Of a stretch of DNA of 64,000 bases, positions 33,478-42,090 are shown piece by piece. Numbering within the stretch: the first letter of the stretch is position 1; every line of letters begins with the position of its first letter. The DNA comes from Methanomicrobiales archaeon HGW-Methanomicrobiales-3 (GTDB lineage: Archaea > Halobacteriota > Methanomicrobia > Methanomicrobiales > Methanospirillaceae), in the NCBI GenBank assembly GCA_002839605.1, contig PGYK01000002.1, positions 1 to 64,000 on the forward strand. The letters are read 5' to 3'. Both the position numbers and the translations under genes were made by a program. The notes under the pieces are model-generated. The model ran no database searches. It was not told the DNA's origin and saw nothing but the letters and a program-made list of their open reading frames with translations.

Positions 33478-34362
33478 ATGGAAATCAACGGCGTTACCAT
33501 AGACGACACGTACGCAGAGGCATTCCCCACCTGGGTCTGCCGGATCATCATCACTGCGATCAACAAGGAATGGGCAAAGAAAGCAGCTACCGAGGCAACC
33601 GGATTTGCCACATCAGCTATCGGCTGCCCCTGCGAAGCAGGAATTGAGCGGGAGATCCCGGCCAGCGAGACCCCTGACGGGAGGCCCGGCGTCTCAATCC
33701 TGATCTGTGCCAGCAAAAAGAAACTCAAAGAGCAGGTTGTCGAGCGCCTTGCCGAGTGCGTCCTGACTGCCCCGACCACGGCAGTCTTCAACGGCATCAC
33801 CGATGCCGAAGAGAAGATCCCGGTCAAGCTCCACTTCTTCGGTGACGGCTACGAGTACCAGAAGGAAGTCGGTGGCCGCAAGTGCTGGGTCATACCGATC
33901 ATGAATGGCGAGTATGTTGGCGAAGAAGAGTTCGGCATCGTCAAGGGTGTTGCCGGAGGGAACTTCTTTATCATGGGCGAGAACCAGATGGCCGCTCTGA
34001 CCGGTGCCGAGAAGGCAGTCGCAGCAATCGATGCCGTTCCGGGCGTAATCACCAGTTTCCCCGGTGGCGTTGTCGCCAGCGGCTCCAAGGTTGGCAGTCT
34101 GAAGTACAAGTTTATGCCCGCCTCAACAAACGAGAAGTACTGTCCGACTCTCCGGGAAAAAGTCCCCGACACCAAGATTCCTGCAGGTGTCACGACCGTA
34201 TATGAGATCGTTATTGATGGTGTGGACGAGAAGTCGGTTGCTGCGGCAATGGCAGCCGGCATCAAGGCTGCGGTCACGGTTCCCGGTGTAAAGTTCATCT
34301 CTGCCGGAAACTTTGGCGGCACCCTTGGACCCTACAAGATCGAGCTTCACAAGGTCCTCTGA
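33478..34362 (+). CDS. ftr: Formylmethanofuran:tetrahydromethanopterin formyltransferase
   Basis: A 294-residue enzyme for the second step of CO2 reduction to methane. It transfers formyl from formylmethanofuran to H4MPT in the cytoplasm. It starts [20 protein letters not shown] with GGAGGTTATTTC upstream. Conserved parts include [20 protein letters not shown] and [15 protein letters not shown]. The length is normal. The gene stands alone with its own promoter and a following T-rich terminator, and it precedes the aks-containing operon. Confidence 0.97.
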   Translation: MEINGVTIDDTYAEAFPTWVCRIIITAINKEWAKKAATEATGFATSAIGCPCEAGIEREIPASETPDGRPGVSILICASKKKLKEQVVERLAECVLTAPTTAVFNGITDAEEKIPVKLHFFGDGYEYQKEVGGRKCWVIPIMNGEYVGEEEFGIVKGVAGGNFFIMGENQMAALTGAEKAVAAIDAVPGVITSFPGGVVASGSKVGSLKYKFMPASTNEKYCPTLREKVPDTKIPAGVTTVYEIVIDGVDEKSVAAAMAAGIKAAVTVPGVKFISAGNFGGTLGPYKIELHKVL

Positions 34363-34380
34363 TCTTTTTTTCATTTTTTC
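34363..34380 (+). terminator. T-rich terminator after ftr
   Basis: ATCTTTTTTTCATTTTTTC directly follows the ftr stop on the plus strand. Two T runs suggest transcript termination before the promoter at 34397. Confidence 0.55.
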
Positions 34381-34396
34381 TGGAACGTATCGATCT

Positions 34397-34446
34397 CTAT
34401 AAATAGGGTTATTGCCGATAAATTTGTTAACGAAAATTTCGGCGAT
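34397..34446 (+). promoter_or_regulatory. Promoter and large inverted repeat before the coenzyme B-associated operon
   Basis: TATA box CTATAAATAG at 34397-34406 should start transcription near 34428-34430, about 20 nt before the first ATG. An imperfect inverted repeat spans the start site (34411-34446). The left arm is ATTGCCGA plus AAATTT and the right arm is AAATTT plus TCGGCGAT. GGCGATAAC just before the ATG may serve as the ribosome site. Confidence 0.6.
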
Positions 34447-34449
34447 AAC

Positions 34450-35406
34450 ATGATTACGCTTACACCCGACGATGTGAAAAAGCGATTCGGCCCGCTTTTC
34501 TCACAGAAATTTCTGGTGATGGTAGACGAACAGAGTGGACGGGCAGAGATTCTTGAGCAGTGCCGGGCTCGCGGTCCCATAGAATGGGATGCCATGAACC
34601 GCCGCAGGGCCGGTGGTGCTGTTGCCGGGTGTTCGGTTGAAGGAACGTCCATGGTGATCGATGCAAAGCTCGGCACCTTTCCGGTCAATTTTGGTGCAGC
34701 GGCCGGGGATATCGGCGGTCAGGCTCTGGAATCCGTTGAAGTTGTCGGGGATGAAGTGATCACCACCTGGGCCGGTATCGCCGGTGCAGGTGTCGGCGTT
34801 GCAGCATGTCTTCCTCAGGCGCCCGGTGTGATTCGGGCAGAATACCCGTGTGAGGAGGATCTTAAGATCGGGGGGGCACGCACCAACCATGTCCGGATTA
34901 TCTCTCCCAAGTATGAGAAGATCTGCATTGGTATCGATGATACCGACACCAAGGTGGAAGGCGCGACATGGGTGATGGCGCTGAAGTGTGCGGGAGCCTG
35001 CACTATTCCGGGAGTGGAATTCCTGAACATGCGCCTGGTCCAGCTCAATCCTGCTGTACCTGATAAAACCACGAACTGCGTGGGTTCGGCACTGAACTTT
35101 GCGGTCCGACCTGACAGGGTATCAGAACTGCTTGACTTTATCCGGGCATTTGTCGGGAAGAATACCTTCTCAAAAGACACCGGGATTGCCTATCACCGGG
35201 GTATCGGGTTCCCCCATGACTCACCGGCATTTGCTGCGGTGAAGACGGAGATCCTGACCGTTGAGCAGGCAGAGGCAGCGGCAAAGGATCTTGGTATCAC
35301 TTACATCGATACCAACGGACGGAAGGGTCGGATCGGTGCACTGGGTGCGGTGCTCTGGGGTAACCGGGGTATCGAGGCGGCAGGACTTTATGGAGAGCAT
35401 CTCTGA
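34450..35406 (+). CDS. Methanogenesis marker 11-type protein, first of a tandem pair
   Basis: A 318-residue soluble protein with the same layout as the next gene product. A strand-rich N-terminal domain ends in GIAGAGVGVAACLPQAPGVIR, followed by a core with CIGIDDTDTKVEGATWVMAL near residue 160 and KTTNCVGSALNFAV near 215. The IDDTDT motif recalls the ferredoxin-like NTP-handling domain of TiaS. It belongs to, or next to, the methanogen-only Mmp11 family, whose function is unknown. It is the first gene of an operon leading into the aks genes. Confidence 0.7.
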   Translation: MITLTPDDVKKRFGPLFSQKFLVMVDEQSGRAEILEQCRARGPIEWDAMNRRRAGGAVAGCSVEGTSMVIDAKLGTFPVNFGAAAGDIGGQALESVEVVGDEVITTWAGIAGAGVGVAACLPQAPGVIRAEYPCEEDLKIGGARTNHVRIISPKYEKICIGIDDTDTKVEGATWVMALKCAGACTIPGVEFLNMRLVQLNPAVPDKTTNCVGSALNFAVRPDRVSELLDFIRAFVGKNTFSKDTGIAYHRGIGFPHDSPAFAAVKTEILTVEQAEAAAKDLGITYIDTNGRKGRIGALGAVLWGNRGIEAAGLYGEHL

Positions 35407-36286
35407 CCCGTATATAATTCACTACCCGCGGATCACCGCTGTTGCCGATGCGTCGGGACGCCATGTTGAGCTCATCGAGTTCTTTGACTGCATCGGGGGT
35501 GCCATGTGGTCGAAATGCCATTACGCACAAAGCCCGATCGTGGAAGATGTCCGCTGCCTGGGCACCACAATGCGATACTCCCTGAAGGTTGGGGCGGTGG
35601 ACCTTGCCCTTGAAGGCTCCCGGTTCCCGGCAGGGATATCTGCCTGCACTCTTGACGAATCGGAGATCGCGGTCAGTTATCTTGGCATGGGGGGCGGGGG
35701 CGTTGGTGCAGCAGCCTGTCGTTCAGATGCAGCGGGTGTCCTAAGAAGCAGGAGTGATCCGGCCGGCGGGGGAAAAGTGGCCGGAGCAACGATCTGGCTA
35801 CCCCGGATGCAGCGGGTTCTCATCGGGGTCGATGACACCGATACACCGGAGGAGGGTGCGACATGGACGCTTGTTCATAACATTGCAAAAGCCGTTGCAG
35901 ATGAACGGTCGGTGTACCTGTCGCACACCATCGTCCAGCTCTTTCCGGTCCCCTACCGCACCAAAAACTGTGTCGGGCTGGTAGCGGAATTTGCAACAAA
36001 CGATCCTGATGGTCTCGTTGCCCGGTTTCATACCCTGCTGGAGAAATACACCCTCTCGAAAAAGACCGGTATGGCCGTATATACCGGTTTCACTCCTTCA
36101 GAAGAACTGCTTGCCTATGGCAGGAAGGTCAAGCGGGGTGAGGTGGATGCCGGCCTGCTGGATACTATCCGGGATCCCGATCTCCGGATTATCATGAACG
36201 GGCGGGGCATTGTCGGGGCGGTTGCTGCCATCCCCTTTACCACGAGGTACGAGGAGGCGCTGGAACTATGCAGTGGAAAGAACTGA
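35390..36286 (+). CDS. mmp11: Methanogenesis marker protein 11
   Basis: 298 residues starting MESISDPYIIHYPRITAVAD. The ATG overlaps the previous gene by 17 bp, and a longer in-frame reading was rejected. Features are FDCIGGAMWSKCHYAQSPI, GMGGGGVGAAACRSDAAGVL, VLIGVDDTDTPEEGATWTLV near residue 145, and RTKNCVGLVAEFA. It is a paralogue of the preceding protein. Mmp11 is restricted to methanogens and has no assigned reaction. The overlap and the downstream aks genes suggest a cofactor-synthesis role. Confidence 0.78.
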   Translation: MESISDPYIIHYPRITAVADASGRHVELIEFFDCIGGAMWSKCHYAQSPIVEDVRCLGTTMRYSLKVGAVDLALEGSRFPAGISACTLDESEIAVSYLGMGGGGVGAAACRSDAAGVLRSRSDPAGGGKVAGATIWLPRMQRVLIGVDDTDTPEEGATWTLVHNIAKAVADERSVYLSHTIVQLFPVPYRTKNCVGLVAEFATNDPDGLVARFHTLLEKYTLSKKTGMAVYTGFTPSEELLAYGRKVKRGEVDAGLLDTIRDPDLRIIMNGRGIVGAVAAIPFTTRYEEALELCSGKN

Positions 36287-37236
36287 AAAGCCGGCTGCTG
36301 GAAGCCGGTTCCGTTAACCTTGTCGGGGAACCGGCAGAGCAGTACATTGCCGGATCTGCGGCAGGACCCGGGGCCGGAAGTGAAGGAGCCGTCTTCTTTG
36401 CAATGGGGGGTCACCGCGTCAGGCTGGCGCTCGATCCTTTCAGCCCTATTGAGATTACCCACCGGGGCACTGGTGTTGCTGACCTCTATTTTGAGGATAA
36501 CCTTATCTCCGGCAGGCTGCTTGAGCCCGGTTTCCATTGCCCCGACCAGGCATTCATCACGGTAACGGGCAGCTGCATCTTCCACTGCCGGTACTGTCCG
36601 GTACCCACTCTTGGAGGAAGGCGAAAATCCATTGAAGAGATCATGCAGATGGTCGAGTCCGTGCGCCACCGCATCCACGCGATCTCAATAACGAGCGGGG
36701 TTCTCGAAAGTATCGGGGAGGAAGAAGCCTATGTCCTCGAAGTCGTGAAGCATCTTGGGTTCTTTGGTCTGCCTATCGGAGTATCCATCTACCCCACGGA
36801 AAAGACCCCGGAACTCTTAAAGGATGTGGGTGTAGCCGAAGTGAAGTTCAACCTCGAAGCCGCAACCCCCGAAATCTTTGCAAAGATGTGCGCGGGGCTG
36901 GACTACGACCTGATCTGGCAGGTGCTTGACCGCTCGGTTGAGCTCTTCGGAAAGAACCGGGTCTTCTCCAACGTAATTATCGGTCTTGGGGAGACCGATG
37001 CCGAGCTGGAAGCCTGCATCCGGAAACTTACCTCCCGCTGGGTTATCCCAGTTCTCCGTCCCCTCAACCCGGTTGCGGAACTTGCCAGCTTCTCCCGTCC
37101 TTCTGCAGAACGGCTGGAAAGGATCCTTGAGATCCACAGCGAGGCACTTGAAGATGCGGGACTGGATCCCCTTCTGGCACAAACTATGTGTACGAACTGT
37201 ACCGGCTGCGATCTGGTGCCCGGGAGAGACGAATGA
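36268..37236 (+). CDS. Radical SAM protein with C-terminal CxxCxxC, in the coenzyme B operon
   Basis: A 322-residue protein. After an 85-residue N-terminal part comes the radical SAM motif CIFHCRYCPVP near residue 97, then AISITSGVLESIGEEEAYVL, GVSIYPTEKTPELL and VIIGLGETDAELEAC. The C terminus ends in MCTNCTGCDLVPGRDE, a CxxCxxC that could hold an auxiliary cluster. It overlaps mmp11 by 19 bp and the TPP enzyme gene by 4 bp. The reaction is unknown. The context points to cofactor synthesis. Confidence 0.75.
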   Translation: MQWKELKSRLLEAGSVNLVGEPAEQYIAGSAAGPGAGSEGAVFFAMGGHRVRLALDPFSPIEITHRGTGVADLYFEDNLISGRLLEPGFHCPDQAFITVTGSCIFHCRYCPVPTLGGRRKSIEEIMQMVESVRHRIHAISITSGVLESIGEEEAYVLEVVKHLGFFGLPIGVSIYPTEKTPELLKDVGVAEVKFNLEAATPEIFAKMCAGLDYDLIWQVLDRSVELFGKNRVFSNVIIGLGETDAELEACIRKLTSRWVIPVLRPLNPVAELASFSRPSAERLERILEIHSEALEDAGLDPLLAQTMCTNCTGCDLVPGRDE

Positions 37237-38504
37237 AGGGAGTTGAGGCCATTGCCGATGCGCTGCAGCGGTATACGGACACTCAGTACACCGTCCCCGG
37301 GTTTCCGGTTACCGATCTGGGAGCTCTCTGCAATGCCGAACTGGTGATTAACGAGAAGACCGCCCTTGAATATGCCCTCGGGGATTCCCTTATGGGAAAA
37401 CGTGCTGCGGTTATCATCAAGAATGTCGGCGTCAATGCCTGTGCGGACCCGCTCCTGCAGGCAACCGCACAGGGACTTATCGGTGGCGTGGTGCTGGTAA
37501 CGGGAGATGATCCGGACGCACTGGGGTCCCAGACTGCACAGGACTCCCGGTATTACGGGGAAATTGCAGAGTTGCCGGTTATTGAGCCGGACGCGTCCAC
37601 GATCTATGCCGGTATTGAGGCGGCACTGGAAGCATCCGAGCAGTTCTCCCGGGTGGCCATGTTCCGGTTCACGCCCCCCGTGCTGGACGCGGACACCAAA
37701 GAGATTCCCGTGCCACGGAAAAACGGGAAAGGCCGGCTCTCGGACCGGACATATACCATGAACGGGCGGGTTACCGCAGCAGAAAACCTTTACCGCACCA
37801 TGTTTGACTGGTCCTCGGCCTCCCCCCTGAACCGATGGGACGGCGAACCCGCCGGGGCCGGTCCCGCAGCCGGCAGGACCCGGGTTGTGATCGCGAACCC
37901 CCCTCCTGAACAGATTGCGGGTATGCATGATATCCGGGAATACGGGCGCCCCTATCTCCGCGATCACCGGGGAATGTCGCCTCCGATGCCGGGGGAGCAT
38001 CCCCAGTCCATGGAGGACCGCGGATTCTACCGGACCTTCTGTCGTAACTGCCCGTTCATCCCGATGATGAATGTCCTGAAAAAACGGGGGATGGCCATGA
38101 TCTGCGATGCGGGTTGCTCTGTTCTCGGGATGAACCATCCCTACGATCTGGGGGTGGCAAGTTATGGGATGGGAGCAAGTATCGCGGTTGCTGCACGGAG
38201 CACAAAAATTGCCCTGATCGGTGACTATGCGCTCCTTCATTCGGGCCTGAATGCCCTCATTGATGTGTACGAGAAGCGTCTCCCGCTTCTCTGCATCGTG
38301 ATGAAGAATGACTGCACGGCAATGACCGGAAAGCAGCCCGCTTATGATCCTCTCCCCTACCTGCGGTGGGCAGAGCCGGTGGTCTGCCGTGCCGATGATG
38401 AAGCGACACTGGAACGCGAGCTCGTGGTAACGGACAGACCCCGGACTCTTGTGGTAACCGGAACCTGTCCGGAGGGAAGTGCCCATGAAACCGTTGCATA
38501 TTGA
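37233..38504 (+). CDS. TPP-dependent enzyme related to IorA, without the ferredoxin domain
   Basis: 423 residues against about 600 for indolepyruvate oxidoreductase alpha. The N-terminal pyrimidine-binding domain is clear (INEKTALEYALGDSLMGKRA, with Glu that should activate TPP, then VGVNACADPLLQATAQGLIG). The C-terminal PP domain has CDAGCSVLG, MGASIAVAA, IGDYALLHSG and DCTAMTGKQPAY. The middle domain and C-terminal ferredoxin motifs of IorA are missing, and no gamma/IorB gene is nearby. A non-oxidative 2-oxoacid decarboxylase fits better; 2-oxosuberate is the suggested substrate from the aks neighbours. The start ATG overlaps the preceding stop (ATGA). Confidence 0.75.
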   Translation: MKGVEAIADALQRYTDTQYTVPGFPVTDLGALCNAELVINEKTALEYALGDSLMGKRAAVIIKNVGVNACADPLLQATAQGLIGGVVLVTGDDPDALGSQTAQDSRYYGEIAELPVIEPDASTIYAGIEAALEASEQFSRVAMFRFTPPVLDADTKEIPVPRKNGKGRLSDRTYTMNGRVTAAENLYRTMFDWSSASPLNRWDGEPAGAGPAAGRTRVVIANPPPEQIAGMHDIREYGRPYLRDHRGMSPPMPGEHPQSMEDRGFYRTFCRNCPFIPMMNVLKKRGMAMICDAGCSVLGMNHPYDLGVASYGMGASIAVAARSTKIALIGDYALLHSGLNALIDVYEKRLPLLCIVMKNDCTAMTGKQPAYDPLPYLRWAEPVVCRADDEATLERELVVTDRPRTLVVTGTCPEGSAHETVAY

Positions 38505-39612
38505 GATCTGTGATGTGACCCTGCGGGACGGGGAGCAGACTCCCGGCGTCTCGTTCTCGTGCCAGGAAAAAGTGGATATCGCGACAAAGCTTGATGAGAT
38601 TGGCATTGAGGTCATCGAAGCCGGGTTCCCGGCTGTATCGGCAAACGAGAAGCAATGCGTAAAAACCATAGTTAATCTTGGCCTTGACGCCCGGATCTGC
38701 GGGTTCTCACGGGCCCGCGAGGCAGATATCCAGGCTGCCATTGACTGCGATGTCGATATGGTGAGTATCTTCATCCCGACATCAGAACTCCATGTCCGTC
38801 TCAAGTTTAAAAAACCCCGTGAGCAGGTACTCGAAGATTCCCTCAAAATGATCGATTATGCCCGGGACCACGGTGTGCAGGTCAGGTTTGCCGCTGAGGA
38901 TGCATCCCGTACTGACATGGCGTTCCTCAGGGAAGTGTATCGCAGGGCAGTAGATCATGGGGCGGTTCTTGTCTCCTTTGCCGACACGGTGGGCTGCCTC
39001 ATACCATCCGAGATGCAGCGGATCATGACGGAACTTGTCGCCTCAATCGACCGTCCGCTCTGTGCCCATTGCCACAATGATATGGGCTGTGCGGTGGCCA
39101 ACACCCTTACTGCCGCAGAAGCCGGAGCTTTCCAGCTCCACACCACGGTCAACGGCATCGGCGAGCGGGCAGGAAATGCCTCGCTGGATGAACTCCTTGT
39201 CACTCTCCGGATGAAGAAGGGAATTGACCGGTATGACCTTTCGCACCTCAAAGAACTCTCGCAGATGGTGGAGAAGTATTCCGGCATCACCCTGCCCCGG
39301 AACAAACCTGTAACGGGCGAACTTGCATTCTCCCATGAGAGCGGCATCCATATCGCTGCAATTCTCGAAGATCCGGCAGCATACGAATATTTCACTCCTG
39401 AAATGGTGGGGGGCGAACGGCACTTCATGCTCGGCAAGCACACCGGGAAAAAGGCTCTCGAACACGTGATTGCTTCCATTGGCTGCGAGCTCTCGGAGAA
39501 ACAGATCTGCCGGGTGCTCGATATGGTCAAGGACCACAGCGAGCATAAGTGCAATGTCACACCGGAAGTGCTCCGGAAACTGATAAAAAAGGCAAAGGAG
39601 ACACAATCATGA
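38485..39612 (+). CDS. aksA: Homocitrate synthase family enzyme AksA
   Basis: A 375-residue DRE-TIM metallolyase. CDVTLRDGEQTPGVSFS lies near the N terminus, the metal ligands are HCHNDMGCAVANTL, and TTVNGIGERAGNASLDELL follows. The short C terminus lacks the LeuA regulatory domain. It condenses acetyl-CoA with 2-oxoglutarate and longer 2-oxodiacids in coenzyme B synthesis. The ATG at 38485 follows GGAGGGAAG and lies inside the end of the TPP gene. NifV or citramalate synthase are alternatives, but aksDEF follow directly. Confidence 0.88.
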   Translation: MKPLHIEICDVTLRDGEQTPGVSFSCQEKVDIATKLDEIGIEVIEAGFPAVSANEKQCVKTIVNLGLDARICGFSRAREADIQAAIDCDVDMVSIFIPTSELHVRLKFKKPREQVLEDSLKMIDYARDHGVQVRFAAEDASRTDMAFLREVYRRAVDHGAVLVSFADTVGCLIPSEMQRIMTELVASIDRPLCAHCHNDMGCAVANTLTAAEAGAFQLHTTVNGIGERAGNASLDELLVTLRMKKGIDRYDLSHLKELSQMVEKYSGITLPRNKPVTGELAFSHESGIHIAAILEDPAAYEYFTPEMVGGERHFMLGKHTGKKALEHVIASIGCELSEKQICRVLDMVKDHSEHKCNVTPEVLRKLIKKAKETQS

Positions 39613-40820
39613 GTACCTTATCTGAACGGATCCTCGGGGCCTTTGCAGGAGAGTATGTTGATCACACGGTGGACCGGGCCTATGCCTGTGACGGCACCGG
39701 TATGCTGACCCTTGAGACCTGGAAGCGGATGGGGGCTGCCCGGCTTGCGGATGCCTCCCGCCTGCATGTCTTCTTCGATCATATCGTCCCCGCAAACAAC
39801 AGTACAACTGCAACGCTCCAGCACGAACTCCGGGAATTTGTCCATGCCTCCTCCATGGGCCTTTCCGATATCGGCGGGGGCATCTGCCACCAGGTCATGA
39901 GCGAAGGTATCGTTCTTCCCGGCGAGGTTGTCGTGGGGGCGGACTCCCACAGCTGCACGCCGGGGGCGTTTGGTGCGTTCTCGACCGGTGTCGGAGCAAC
40001 GGACATGGCCGCGATCTGGCTGACCGGTGAGACCTGGTTCCGCGTTCCAGAATCCATTGCGATCCACCTCACGGGATCGCTTTGCGGGGCAGCAGAGGCA
40101 AAGGACCTTGCCCTCTCGTATGTGAACCGGCTCGGGATGGATGGCGGCACCTACTGCGCGCTGGAGTTTGTCGGGGATGGGGCAAAGACTCTCCAGATGG
40201 ATGAGCGCCTGACGCTCTGCAATATGGCTGTAGAGACCGGGGCAAAGACCGGTATGTTCTATGCGGACGACATCACCGTCCGGTACCTGGCTGCAAAGGG
40301 CCATACGGTCAGTGTGCAGGTGCCGGAATCCTGTACCTATATCCGCGATCTTGAGATTGATCTTGCGGATATCGTCCCGGTAATTGCTGTTCCGCACCGG
40401 GTTGATACGATAAAACCGGTGCAGGACCTGGCCGGTCTCCCGCTCGACCAGGTATTTGTCGGTACGTGCACGAACGGGCGGTATTCGGATCTTTTCCGTT
40501 TTGCACAGATCGTGAAGGGAAAAAAGGTAGCTGTCCGGACAATTATTGTCCCGGCCTCCCGGCAGGTTCTTGCCGAAGCGATACGGGATGGCATCCTTGC
40601 AGACCTTGTCGATGCGGGGTGTACCATCGGAACCCCAGGGTGCGGCCCCTGCCTCGGAGCACACATGGGCGTACTGGGCGAGGGGGAAGTCTGCCTCTCC
40701 ACGGCAAACCGGAACTTCCGGAACCGGATGGGTGTTGGCGGCGAGATCTATCTCTCTTCTGTGGCAACCGCTGCCGCGAGCGCTCTCACGGGCGAGATCA
40801 CAGAACCGGAGGTGGCCTGA
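39609..40820 (+). CDS. aksD: Homoaconitase large subunit (AksD/LeuC family)
   Basis: A 403-residue aconitase-family [4Fe-4S] dehydratase starting MSTLSERILGAFAGEYVDHT. Cluster ligands are the Cys in VGTCTNGRYSDL near residue 280 and CGPCLGAHMG near 345. GADSHSCTPGAFGAFSTGVG binds substrate. With AksE it isomerises homocitrate and its longer homologues. The ATG overlaps the aksA stop by 4 bp. LeuC of leucine synthesis is nearly the same in sequence, so the assignment rests on the operon. Confidence 0.87.
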   Translation: MSTLSERILGAFAGEYVDHTVDRAYACDGTGMLTLETWKRMGAARLADASRLHVFFDHIVPANNSTTATLQHELREFVHASSMGLSDIGGGICHQVMSEGIVLPGEVVVGADSHSCTPGAFGAFSTGVGATDMAAIWLTGETWFRVPESIAIHLTGSLCGAAEAKDLALSYVNRLGMDGGTYCALEFVGDGAKTLQMDERLTLCNMAVETGAKTGMFYADDITVRYLAAKGHTVSVQVPESCTYIRDLEIDLADIVPVIAVPHRVDTIKPVQDLAGLPLDQVFVGTCTNGRYSDLFRFAQIVKGKKVAVRTIIVPASRQVLAEAIRDGILADLVDAGCTIGTPGCGPCLGAHMGVLGEGEVCLSTANRNFRNRMGVGGEIYLSSVATAAASALTGEITEPEVA

Positions 40821-41290
40821 TGCAGGGCAGCGGTCATGCGGTTTGTCTTGGGGCAGATATCGATACCGACCTCGTTATCGCCGGGCGTTACCTGCGGACA
40901 AAGGATCACAGCCTCTGGGTTGCCCACGTCTTTGAGGATCTCGACACATCCATTGCACCACGGCTCAAAGGGGCCGTAATCGTTGCCGGAAAGAACTTTG
41001 GCTGCGGCTCCTCCCGTGAGCAGGCAGCCATCGCGCTCCACGAAGCCGGGGTTGTTGCCGTTATCGCACCCGGCTTTGCCCGGATCTTCTTCCGGAATGC
41101 CATCAATATCGGGCTTCCGGTCATCGAATGCGGGATCACCTGCGCCGAAAACCAGGATGTGCACTACGATCTCGCTCTCGGATACGTTGAGGCGGGGAGC
41201 AAAAAGTACCCGGTTCGTCCCCTCTCCCCCCGGATGCAGGAGATCCTCGCGAGCGGAGGTCTCGTGAATTACTGGAAGGCACACCTATGA
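40820..41290 (+). CDS. aksE: Homoaconitase small subunit (AksE/LeuD family)
   Basis: A 156-residue swivel domain. CLGADIDTDLVIAGRYLRT near the start, AGKNFGCGSSREQAAIALHE with the substrate-contacting loop near residue 60, and IAPGFARIFFRNAINIGLPV are typical of archaeal LeuD/AksE. The flexible loop before KGAVIV (HVFEDLDTSIAPRL) lies where specificity for isopropylmalate or homocitrate is set. The ATG shares its A with the aksD stop. Confidence 0.87.
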   Translation: MQGSGHAVCLGADIDTDLVIAGRYLRTKDHSLWVAHVFEDLDTSIAPRLKGAVIVAGKNFGCGSSREQAAIALHEAGVVAVIAPGFARIFFRNAINIGLPVIECGITCAENQDVHYDLALGYVEAGSKKYPVRPLSPRMQEILASGGLVNYWKAHL

Positions 41291-42090
41291 TCTTTCCCGA
41301 ACACTGCAAGCATGTGGGGCACGCGTCCACCCGGCCCTGCCATGATACGGTCTATTTCTTAAGCCGGTATCTCCTGCGGGACACCCCCGACGGGGGCTGT
41401 GAGGTGCTGGAGGTCACCCTTGATCCGAACGGGAAGGGTATGATGCGCACGCTCATGAGTTCCCGGGTCATCGCATCAGGAAAGGAGGTATACCGCTACC
41501 CGGAGAAGGTGAACCTCCATAACCGCACCCGTCTGGTTGAACTTGCCCGTGATACGGGATACCGGTGTACGATCTTCACCGGGCTTGATGAGCACCAGAC
41601 CTTTGTACTCGACCCGGACCTGTCTGTGTTTTTAAAAATTCATGTCTATGATGTCAGCCCGCCCCGCCCCGGTCTCTCGTCCTGTATCCGCGAGCTCGAA
41701 GCCGCTGGAATGTTTGGGGATCTGTCAGTACAATTCTGCCATCACGTACGGGATCTTACGGCAATTCATGCGGATGTCTTCCCGTGCCGGGCGGCCGGGT
41801 TTGAAAGGACCCTTGATGCCGATTCCATGCATGGAGGCGAGCAGGTAGCCGGGTGCCTGACCGGGTCCCAGTTTTTTACCGAATGTTACGGGAAGGATTT
41901 CCAGCTCATCAATATCTGCCCGCTCGAATCCGTCACGGAAGAGCCGTTCATCGCCCGCTGTTGCCGTTCGGAGCGGGAAGGCATCCCTGCATGGAATGGT
42001 CGTACCGGTGCCGTGGTGCACTGGGGGGCAGACCCGGTGAAGATTTATGCGGCTGTCCGGGATCTCGTGACCCGCTGGAGAGCGAAATGA
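41287..42090 (+). CDS. DUF7714-like protein of unknown function between aksE and aksF
   Basis: A 267-residue soluble protein starting MIFPEHCKHVGHASTRPCHD. It overlaps aksE and aksF by 4 bp at each end, so expression is locked to coenzyme B synthesis. Cys and His are frequent (CKHVGH, CHD, FCHH, MHGGEQVAGC, ECYGKD, ICPLES, RCCRSE), which suggests metal binding or catalysis. I recognise no enzymatic domain. It is a good candidate for an unassigned step in making 7-mercaptoheptanoylthreonine phosphate. Confidence 0.65.
   Translation: MIFPEHCKHVGHASTRPCHDTVYFLSRYLLRDTPDGGCEVLEVTLDPNGKGMMRTLMSSRVIASGKEVYRYPEKVNLHNRTRLVELARDTGYRCTIFTGLDEHQTFVLDPDLSVFLKIHVYDVSPPRPGLSSCIRELEAAGMFGDLSVQFCHHVRDLTAIHADVFPCRAAGFERTLDADSMHGGEQVAGCLTGSQFFTECYGKDFQLINICPLESVTEEPFIARCCRSEREGIPAWNGRTGAVVHWGADPVKIYAAVRDLVTRWRAK

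Noticed and set aside
37188-38504. Antibody-like possibility that the TPP gene is a normal IorA of amino acid metabolism
   Set aside because: The ferredoxin and middle domains and the IorB partner are missing and the gene is embedded in the aks operon, so a plain IorA call is weaker. It is kept as an alternative for the reaction.
36903-38846. Long minus-strand open frame of about 650 codons
   Set aside because: Antisense to the radical SAM, TPP and aksA genes. The translation is low-quality (many Arg, Gly, His, Pro), and there is no ribosome site or domain.
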